Source: Desulfobacteraceae bacterium (GTDB lineage Bacteria; Desulfobacterota; Desulfobacteria; Desulfobacterales; UBA11574). Taken from it: a stretch of 12,446 nt of DNA. The stretch spans positions 1 to 12,446 of the forward strand of contig JABMQM010000450.1 of assembly GCA_013203195.1 (NCBI GenBank). The letters are read 5' to 3'. The notes beneath the pieces are model-generated. The model worked only from the letters and a program-made list of their open reading frames with translations, did not search any database and was not told the DNA's origin. Shown piece after piece: positions 6,909 through 12,446 of this stretch. A program made the position numbers and the translations under genes. Each line of letters opens with the position of its first letter. Positions within the stretch are counted from its first letter, which is position 1.

Positions 6909-6942
6909 AAAAAAAGGGGGGCATTCATGCCCCCCTTTTTTT
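6909..6942 (+). terminator. Intrinsic terminator of the pilin gene
   Basis: A perfect inverted repeat: seven A, gggggg and cat pair with atg, cccccc and seven T around a tiny loop centred on 6925-6926. The T-run on the plus strand follows a six-G:C stem, a textbook Rho-independent terminator 17 nt after the pilin stop. Because the A-run is symmetric it could also work leftward. Confidence 0.93.
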
Positions 6943-6943
6943 A

Positions 6944-7228
6944 TGTTCTCTCCGAAACCTTATCACTTTAATCCGGGAAAAGATCCCACTGCTTGTTCTC
7001 TCTGTCATTTCATGTCTTATAACTTTTTTTGTTCAGCAGCATAAAGGGGCAGTAACATCTATAGAAACCCTCTCATTAAAAGCACGAGTTGCCAACGCAA
7101 TAGTTGTCTACCCAAACTACATCGGAAAGATGATATGGCCATTAGATCTGGCGGTGTTACATCCTCTCCGAGAATGGCATCCTGATCTGACGGCAATGAA
7201 AAAACATGAACAATACCGACAAACATAG
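6944..7228 (+). pseudogene. Remnant of a third TMTC-like membrane protein gene
   Basis: One frame stays open for about 94 codons with no start codon or RBS and reads LITLIREKIPLLVLSVIS..., ...AVTSIETLSLKARVANA..., ...YIGKMIWPLDLAVLHPL..., stopping at 7226-7228. It aligns with about residues 215-300 of the next gene (LEKIP..., RLANALV, KMIWPKNLAVFYPF) and with the same part of the second paralog (ITFMAQQSRGAV against ITFFVQQHKGAV). Both the N-terminal 200 residues and all TPRs are missing. Similarity begins right at the pilin terminator, so the left breakpoint lies there. The last 23 nt overlap the start of the first full paralog in another frame. The absence of stops or frameshifts suggests a fairly recent deletion. 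Confidence 0.82.
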
Positions 7229-9185
7229 AATAGTTAATATTCGTTATGATTTTTTAGTCTGTCTGTTTCTCGTCATAGCCATACTTGCCGTTTATTGGCA
7301 GATGAATTATCATGAATTTACCAATTTTGATGACTCTTTATATATTCTGCAAAATCAGCATGTGAAAAAAGGGCTAACCTCGGAAAGTATTTCCTGGGCT
7401 TTTGGTTTCGTGGACATTGCATACTGGCATCCCTTGACATGGCTTTCTCACATGCTGGACTGTCAAATATACGGCCTAATACCCGGTATGCATCACCGGA
7501 CAAGTCTGATTTTTCATATTGTGAACAGCATCCTGCTGTTTTTTGTGCTTCAAAAAATGACCGGGGCGCTTTGGAAAAGCGCATTTGTCGCCGCGCTGTT
7601 CGCATTGCATCCTATCAATGTGGAATCTGTTGCCTGGGTAGTTCAGCGGAAGAATACCTTGAGTACTTTTTTCTGGATGCTGACTATGCTGGCATACGTT
7701 TATTACACCAGGCATCCTAACCTTTACAGATATTTCCTTACATTATTACTCTTAATGCTTGGCCTTATGGCCAAACCAATGCTCGTGACCTTGCCGTTTG
7801 TTCTCCTTTTGCTTGACTACTGGCCTCTTGGACGGCTCCGGCAACAATCTACATTTAATCTAATCCTTGAAAAGATTCCTTTTTTCGCTCTTTCTGCGGT
7901 TTCAGCATATATATCCTCTATATCTGTTCAGCGCTATGGAATAGTAGTATCCATGGAATTGGTACCAATGAAGCTCAGGCTTGCCAACGCTCTGGTATCA
8001 TATGTAAAATACATTGAAAAGATGATCTGGCCAAAAAACCTGGCGGTTTTTTATCCATTTCCTGACACTCTGCCTATCTGGCAGGTATTTGGAGCCGGTT
8101 TGTTGCTGGTTTCTATTTCATTTCTGGTGCTTCTGAACTTTAGAAAAAAGCCATATCTGTGTATAGGATGGCTATGGTTTCTTGGAACCCTTATTCCAGT
8201 TATTGGGTTAAAACAGGCCGGACTCTGGCCGGCCGTGGCTGACCGCTGGGCCTATGTGCCGCTTATCGGTCTATTCATTATAGTTGTCTGGGGTATCTCC
8301 GATATTTCTTCAAGATGGCGGAAGCAAAATATATTACTTCCCCTATTATCAAGTATAATATTTGTTTCCCTTATGATATGCACATACTTTCAAATACATC
8401 ATTGGAAAAACAGCATAACGCTTTTCACGCATGCCCTCAATGTAACCTCCAATAATTACATAGCGCATGGTAATGTGGGGCAGGCCCTGGATATGCAGGG
8501 ACAATTTGATGAAGCCATACAGCATTATTACAAAGCATTGGAGATCAACCCCAACTATGTAGATGCCCACAACAATCTTGGTGTTGCTCTGGCCCGTAAG
8601 GGAGATGTTAAAAACGCAATTAATCATTATTACAGAGCACTTCAGATAAATCCGGCCAAAGCAAAGGCCCACAACAATCTGGGCGTTGCTCTATCTCGCC
8701 AGGGAAATGATAAAGCAGCCATTTATCATTATAATGAAGCTCTCAGGATAAATTCGGATTATGCGGGAGCATACTACAATCTGGGAAAGATTTTTGCTAA
8801 TCAGGGAAAGACCGAAAATGCGATACTTCATTTTCACAAAGCATTGCAAAAAGATCCGGATATGACACAAGCTTTATACAATCTGTCGTGGATCGGGGCT
8901 ACGAGTGAAGATGATAAATTTAGAAACGGCATTGAGGCGATTAAACTGGCAGAAAAACTCTGTAAACTTCAAAATTACAGTCAACCTTTGTCTCTGGATG
9001 CGCTTGCTGCAGCTTATGCAGAGGCAGGAAGGTTTAAAGAAGCTGTTTTAACAGCTCAAAAAGCGCTTAAGCTCGCTTTGTTATCTGGCCCGGAAGAACT
9101 GGCTTTAGGTTTACAAAAGAGACTCAAGTTATATCAGGCCAAACGTCCGTTCAGACAAATATTGCGTCGTAAAAATGAATCGTGA
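7206..9185 (+). CDS. TMTC-like GT-C membrane protein with TPR domain, paralog 1
   Basis: This 659-residue protein joins a multi-pass membrane domain (about 14-405, roughly ten helices) to a TPR domain (about 421-625: four clear repeats, a degenerate stretch and one more). The architecture matches bacterial relatives of eukaryotic TMTC O-mannosyltransferases. In that family a lipid-linked sugar is transferred to protein and the TPRs face the lumen or periplasm. An acidic pair in the first loop (NFDDSLY, D42/D43) and WHPLTWLSHMLD (74-85) fit GT-C proteins. The family segment seen in paralog 2 as HPLHVESVAWVAERKD is here HPINVESVAWVVQRKN, losing one His and two acidic residues, and VGKQAMADRY is replaced by AGLWPAVADRW. 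There is no Shine-Dalgarno before ATG 7206. It overlaps the remnant reading frame, so translation might be coupled to it. Glycosyl transfer is a family-based inference and the acceptor is unknown. Confidence 0.82.
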   Translation: MNNTDKHRIVNIRYDFLVCLFLVIAILAVYWQMNYHEFTNFDDSLYILQNQHVKKGLTSESISWAFGFVDIAYWHPLTWLSHMLDCQIYGLIPGMHHRTSLIFHIVNSILLFFVLQKMTGALWKSAFVAALFALHPINVESVAWVVQRKNTLSTFFWMLTMLAYVYYTRHPNLYRYFLTLLLLMLGLMAKPMLVTLPFVLLLLDYWPLGRLRQQSTFNLILEKIPFFALSAVSAYISSISVQRYGIVVSMELVPMKLRLANALVSYVKYIEKMIWPKNLAVFYPFPDTLPIWQVFGAGLLLVSISFLVLLNFRKKPYLCIGWLWFLGTLIPVIGLKQAGLWPAVADRWAYVPLIGLFIIVVWGISDISSRWRKQNILLPLLSSIIFVSLMICTYFQIHHWKNSITLFTHALNVTSNNYIAHGNVGQALDMQGQFDEAIQHYYKALEINPNYVDAHNNLGVALARKGDVKNAINHYYRALQINPAKAKAHNNLGVALSRQGNDKAAIYHYNEALRINSDYAGAYYNLGKIFANQGKTENAILHFHKALQKDPDMTQALYNLSWIGATSEDDKFRNGIEAIKLAEKLCKLQNYSQPLSLDALAAAYAEAGRFKEAVLTAQKALKLALLSGPEELALGLQKRLKLYQAKRPFRQILRRKNES

Positions 9186-9368
9186 AATCGTAGATCGTAA
9201 TATAACCTTCCTTCCGAACCCGGAAGTTCGGAGAAAGTAAATTGTCGACAAGGCAGCAGCTACTATATATCCGCCACCTAATACGGCTTTATACATATAA
9301 GTGGCATACAGACTGGCGAAACAACCTAAGGGTATGGCGTTAAAGAGCATATATGAGATAATTCATCG
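9186..9368. other. Spacer between the two TMTC-like genes, with a small hairpin
   Basis: This 183-bp spacer has no convincing gene. A hairpin, tccgaac/gttcgga with a 6-nt loop (9213-9232), lies 28 nt after the stop codon; no T-run follows, so it is not a standard terminator, though it might protect or pause the RNA. The minus strand is open across the spacer and could encode a hydrophobic peptide from an ATG at 9348-9350, but there is no RBS. No Shine-Dalgarno precedes the downstream gene either. Confidence 0.4.
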
Positions 9369-11351
9369 ATGCCTGATAAGAATATACAGAAAAGTACTTT
9401 TCTAAATGTGCGGCTTGATTTTCTTGTATGCATGTTTCTAGTCGTTGCAGTTCTGGTCGCCTATTGGCAGATACCAAGTTGTGGTTTTGTCGGTTTTGAT
9501 GACAAACCGTACGTGACTGAAAATCGTCAGGTTCAGAAAGGCTTCACGGTTGAAGGCTTGGCATGGGCCTTTACAACCTTCCATGCCGCCAACTGGCACC
9601 CTTTGACCTGGCTGTCCCACATGTTGGATTTCCAGCTATACGGTTTGAATCCTCTGGGACATCACTGGACCAATCTACAGCTTCACATCGCCAACACCCT
9701 TCTGTTATTTTTTATCTTGTTGCAGATGACCGGAATGCTCTGGCGCAGTGCATTTGTGGCCGCACTTTTTGCCCTGCATCCCCTGCACGTGGAATCCGTT
9801 GCCTGGGTGGCGGAACGCAAAGATGTCTTAAGCACTTTTTTTGGATTACTGGCGATCATCGCATATTACCTTTATGTAAGACATAAAGGTTTAATTTACT
9901 ATCTGTTAGTTTTTCTGTTCCTCAGTTTGGGGCTGATGGCCAAGCCGATGCTGGTAACGTGGCCGTTTTTACTGCTGCTTTTGGATTTTTGGCCCCTTAA
10001 CCGCCTGCATTTCAGCAGGAGCGGTACCCGACAGGTGGAATCGATTACAGGTTTTGACTCCAAGATATTTTTTAAGCTGATTCTGGAAAAAATCCCCCTT
10101 TTTATTCCTGTTATTTTTGCAAGCATTATAACTTTTATGGCTCAGCAAAGCAGGGGGGCTGTAGACTCTTTAACATCTTTGCCGCTTGATATCCGTATCA
10201 ACAATGCCTTGGTTTCCTGGGTAAGCTACGTTATAAAAGCAGTCTGGCCGGCCCACTTAACAGTTTTTTATCCTCATCCCGGCAATATGTTGCCGATCTG
10301 GCAGGGCGTTGGGGCGGCCTTGCTGATCGCCGGATCAATCTGTGCGGCTGTACGTCTGTCAAGACAATACCCGTACGTGATCGTCGGATTATTTTGGTAT
10401 TTGGGGACCCTTGTGCCGGTGATAGGGCTGGTGCAGGTGGGGAAACAGGCAATGGCCGACAGATACACCTATATACCACTGACAGGGCTTTTTATCGTTG
10501 TGGCCTGGGGCTTTTCAGACTTATTATTAAAATGGCGTTATCGAAAGATTTTTCTGGCTGTATTGGCCGCAATAATACTTTCGGCGTTGACAGTACGTAC
10601 TTTTCTGCAAGTGGGTTACTGGCAGAATGCCGTTACTCTTTTTGAAAATGCCATCAAGGTTACGCCTGATGATCCCTCGGCCCAAAACAATTTAGGTGCG
10701 GCTTTATATGATGACGGCAGATTTGACGAAGCGATGGTTTATTTTAAAAAGGCTATCTTAATCGCTCCTGAGTATACGGAAGTTCTCAGCAATTTGGGTG
10801 CGGCTTATTACAAACAGGGAAATTATGATAAGGCTGTTTTATATTTTGAAAAAGCCCTTAAAAACCAGAAAAAAGACGCAAATGCGTATGATAAACTGGG
10901 AGTTGTTCTGGTTGCCCAGGGAAAAGTTGAGGAAGCCACGGCTTATTTTATAAAAGCAATCCAGATTAATCCCGAATATGCCAATGCTCACAGTAATCTG
11001 GCAAACGTGCTTTCCAGGCAGGGAAAATATGAAGAGGCCGAATTACATTATTTAGAGGCGATCAAGCTTGATACCGAACATACGGATGCTAATTACAATC
11101 TTGGCAGTCTCTTGTTAAGGCAAAAGCGATATAAAGAAGCTTTGATTCACCTTGTCGAAACGATTAGGATAAGCCCTGATAATGCAGAAGCTTATCACAA
11201 AATAGGAGTTGTCCTAGCCCAACAAGGAAAACTCCAAGGTGCCAGAAAATTCCTTAAAATGGCGATCCAGATCGATCCCAATAATATACAAGTTCGCAAA
11301 GACCTTGAAGTTTTAAACCGTAAAATCTTGCCGGAAATTGAACTGCAATAA
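9369..11351 (+). CDS. TMTC-like GT-C membrane protein with TPR domain, paralog 2
   Basis: This 660-residue paralog of the preceding gene looks more than half identical over the first 200 residues by eye. It carries what I take to be the canonical motifs: GFDDKPY (D44/D45), NWHPLTWLSHMLD, HPLHVESVAWVAERKD (137-152) and GKQAMADRYTYIP (near 358-370). After the membrane domain (about 18-420) come six TPRs (about 440-645). An inserted loop, SGTRQVESITGFDSK (near 217-231), is absent from paralog 1. By family it would be an integral-membrane protein glycosyltransferase with a TPR acceptor- or partner-binding module, though no catalytic proof is visible. The upstream region lacks a clear RBS (only gag about 13 nt before ATG). 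Three consecutive in-frame TAA stops end the gene. Its location behind the pilin makes pilin or another surface protein a plausible acceptor. Confidence 0.85.
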   Translation: MPDKNIQKSTFLNVRLDFLVCMFLVVAVLVAYWQIPSCGFVGFDDKPYVTENRQVQKGFTVEGLAWAFTTFHAANWHPLTWLSHMLDFQLYGLNPLGHHWTNLQLHIANTLLLFFILLQMTGMLWRSAFVAALFALHPLHVESVAWVAERKDVLSTFFGLLAIIAYYLYVRHKGLIYYLLVFLFLSLGLMAKPMLVTWPFLLLLLDFWPLNRLHFSRSGTRQVESITGFDSKIFFKLILEKIPLFIPVIFASIITFMAQQSRGAVDSLTSLPLDIRINNALVSWVSYVIKAVWPAHLTVFYPHPGNMLPIWQGVGAALLIAGSICAAVRLSRQYPYVIVGLFWYLGTLVPVIGLVQVGKQAMADRYTYIPLTGLFIVVAWGFSDLLLKWRYRKIFLAVLAAIILSALTVRTFLQVGYWQNAVTLFENAIKVTPDDPSAQNNLGAALYDDGRFDEAMVYFKKAILIAPEYTEVLSNLGAAYYKQGNYDKAVLYFEKALKNQKKDANAYDKLGVVLVAQGKVEEATAYFIKAIQINPEYANAHSNLANVLSRQGKYEEAELHYLEAIKLDTEHTDANYNLGSLLLRQKRYKEALIHLVETIRISPDNAEAYHKIGVVLAQQGKLQGARKFLKMAIQIDPNNIQVRKDLEVLNRKILPEIELQ

Positions 11352-11412
11352 TAATAACACCCCTAACAATAGGGAAATACAGAAAATGGGTATCCCTGTG
11401 AAGATATTCTTG

Positions 11413-12201
11413 CTATCGCTTTTGCAAGGTTATTTGCGCAAACATACCCAGGCAGGGCATCCAGGGTGACAGGGCCTTTTCCAGAGAACGCCAAAAATTG
11501 AAACTTATTTGCGGCATAAAACTACGTAAGGACACACCTCCTGACAGCAAATATAAAAATGGCATCATAGGCTTTATTTGAAGAATGCGCCATTCCGGAA
11601 ATTCATTCTCGAATTTTTGGCGATCCCTTGAGAATAATATCCAGGGCAAAGCAGAATTAGCACTAGATAGAGGCCCGTCCTTTGTGCATTCCCACTCAAC
11701 AGCGTTCGGTTTAAACGGTTCGTGATGCAGTTTGCCGTATATAACTTTGGACCAGGGCGTTACCCAGGGTTCTATCATAATGATCGCGCCTTTTTTGCGT
11801 ATACACCGCGAAGCATTTGTGAAAAAATTACGTGCATTATTACTGAGATGGTGAAGAACGTTAATCATCACAATTGCACCTAATGAATTGTCAGCCAAGG
11901 GCATATGCAGACCGTCAAGCACAAGCGATACGGAACTAAGGTAAAACACCTCAGAAGTAATCAGCCCGGGCATGAATTCTTCCATAAATCCACCCCCTGA
12001 TCCAACTTCCAATACAGGTCTCTGGTCAGGCATAAGGGAGGCAGAGATTTTTTGGTACCACTCTTTATAGATAAGTCTGAGGAAAGATTTTTCCCTGATG
12101 ATGTATCGACGGAGTTCAGTGGTTTTGGGGTCGTCTATATTCATCCCCCGTGTAAGGGGATGTGCCATGATGTCCGCGATTTTTTTATTAAAAGTGGCCA
12201 A
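11413..12201 (-). CDS. Class I SAM-dependent methyltransferase
   Basis: This 262-residue protein has a Rossmann SAM-binding domain. Motif I is VLEVGSGGG (63-71), the LDGLHMPLADNSLGAI region (95-110) covers the acidic and adenine-contact part, and VMINVLHHL (111-119) is the post-motif strand. EPWVTPWS (144-151) follows where type-11 methyltransferases often shape the substrate pocket. The N-terminal NIDDPKTTELRRYIIREKSFLRLIYKEWY region is, as I recall, shared with methyltransferases in surface-glycan clusters, so modification of a sugar or lipid carrier is possible. The substrate is not deducible. The longest frame starts with TTG at 12201 with no Shine-Dalgarno; ATG at residues 12 or 20 are alternatives, also without good RBSs. 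The N-terminal residues are therefore uncertain. It runs convergent to paralog 2, with 61 bp between the stops. Confidence 0.82.
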   Translation of the reverse strand: MATFNKKIADIMAHPLTRGMNIDDPKTTELRRYIIREKSFLRLIYKEWYQKISASLMPDQRPVLEVGSGGGFMEEFMPGLITSEVFYLSSVSLVLDGLHMPLADNSLGAIVMINVLHHLSNNARNFFTNASRCIRKKGAIIMIEPWVTPWSKVIYGKLHHEPFKPNAVEWECTKDGPLSSANSALPWILFSRDRQKFENEFPEWRILQIKPMMPFLYLLSGGVSLRSFMPQISFNFWRSLEKALSPWMPCLGMFAQITLQKR

Positions 12202-12221
12202 TGTCTTTTATTAAAGTTTAA

Positions 12222-12263
12222 ATTTGAATTCCCCGCTGCTTGCAGCGCGGGATGAATTCAAAT
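12222..12263. repeat. REP-like palindrome 1
   Basis: The outer arms atttgaattc (12222-12231) and gaattcaaat (12254-12263) are perfect inverted copies. Inside, ccc/ggg and gctgc-tt-gcagc continue the stem with small bulges. The core (CCCCG..G.TTGC..CG..GG) resembles that of the second palindrome about 105 bp away, which suggests members of one repeat family. Confidence 0.65.
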
Positions 12264-12317
12264 GAAAGCTAAAATCCTTTTTAAGGAGAAAGTGCGGTGC
12301 CGCAGCCCAAAGGGCTG

Positions 12318-12372
12318 AGGCAAAAATTCCGAAATACCCCGTAGGTTGCTACGGGTATAGGAATTTTTGCCT
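12318..12372. repeat. REP-like palindrome 2
   Basis: The outer arms aggcaaaaattcc (12318-12330) and ggaatttttgcct (12360-12372) are perfect 13-bp inverted copies. The inner stem taccccgtag (12335-12344) pairs with ctacgggta (12349-12357), with one bulged base, around a gttg loop. The structure is too long and symmetric to be ordinary spacer, and no T-run follows on either strand. Confidence 0.7.
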
Positions 12373-12446
12373 TTCGCCATATTAGCGGCATAGCCGCGTT
12401 TCATAAAATCGTAACTCGATTTTATTTTAAGTGTCTGTTAAAACAA

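Larger units (their letters stand above)
12202..12446. other. Gene-free palindrome cluster upstream of the methyltransferase
   Basis: No gene is visible. Besides the two larger palindromes listed separately there are cagccc-aaa-gggctg (12303-12317, extendable to 12299-12321 across one mismatch), gcggc-ata-gccgc (12385-12397) and taaaatcg-taact-cgatttta (12404-12424, followed by ttttaa). The first shares aggc (12318-12321) with the next large hairpin, so the full forms exclude each other. The methyltransferase promoter must lie here or beyond the window, but I see no clear -35/-10 pair. Confidence 0.55.

Noticed and set aside
9129..9350. Minus-strand hydrophobic ORF across the spacer between the TMTC-like genes
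   Set aside because: No Shine-Dalgarno, no recognised family, and its 3' part overlaps the end of paralog 1. The hydrophobic stretch is striking but may be chance; left as a spacer note.
11360..11397. Terminator between paralog 2 and the convergent methyltransferase
   Set aside because: The stem cccta-acaa-taggg has only five base pairs and no T-run on either strand; the alternative pairing aggga/tccct is equally weak.

Overview
The window looks like chromosomal DNA from an anaerobic Desulfobacterota-type bacterium (sulfate- or metal-reducer lineage). The basis is gene content: a Tat-exported molybdenum oxidoreductase with a four-cluster ferredoxin and a dodecaheme cytochrome c, a type IV pilin with the N-terminus usual in that phylum, and tandem TMTC-like membrane/TPR proteins. 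AT-rich intergenic DNA full of palindromic repeats fits this. No 16S rRNA, tRNA, CRISPR array or intact transposase was seen, so the assignment is an inference.

Left half, minus strand (5597 down to 234): a compact operon. The order of transcription is a stand-alone receiver-like protein, a 12-heme cytochrome c with a NapC/NrfH-like start, a Tat-signal protein with four [4Fe-4S] sites, and a PsrA/PhsA/ArrA-type molybdopterin catalytic subunit. Gaps are -8, 29 and 15 nt, and the last three genes have good Shine-Dalgarno sequences. The products should form a periplasmic redox chain in which the cytochrome replaces the usual NrfD/PsrC membrane subunit. The substrate cannot be read from the sequence. 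The catalytic subunit has Asp where the third cysteine of the N-terminal Fe-S motif is expected.

Middle (5598-6495): about 0.9 kb of AT-rich DNA with no gene. It holds a 24-bp tandem repeat just upstream of the redox operon, a terminator-like hairpin facing left, a 149-bp fold-back (MITE-like) element and a pair of operator-like palindromes 21 bp apart. It separates the redox operon from a divergent type IV pilin gene, which has a strong RBS and a near-perfect intrinsic terminator.

Right half, plus strand (6944-11351): directly after the pilin terminator comes an open-frame remnant of a TMTC-like gene, then two full-length paralogs (659 and 660 aa). Each has a GT-C-like multi-pass membrane domain followed by TPR repeats. 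Their position behind a pilin gene suggests a role in glycosylating the pilin or another surface protein, which is a hypothesis. A convergent class I SAM-dependent methyltransferase follows, and the window ends in a 245-bp cluster of palindromes, two of which share a REP-like core.
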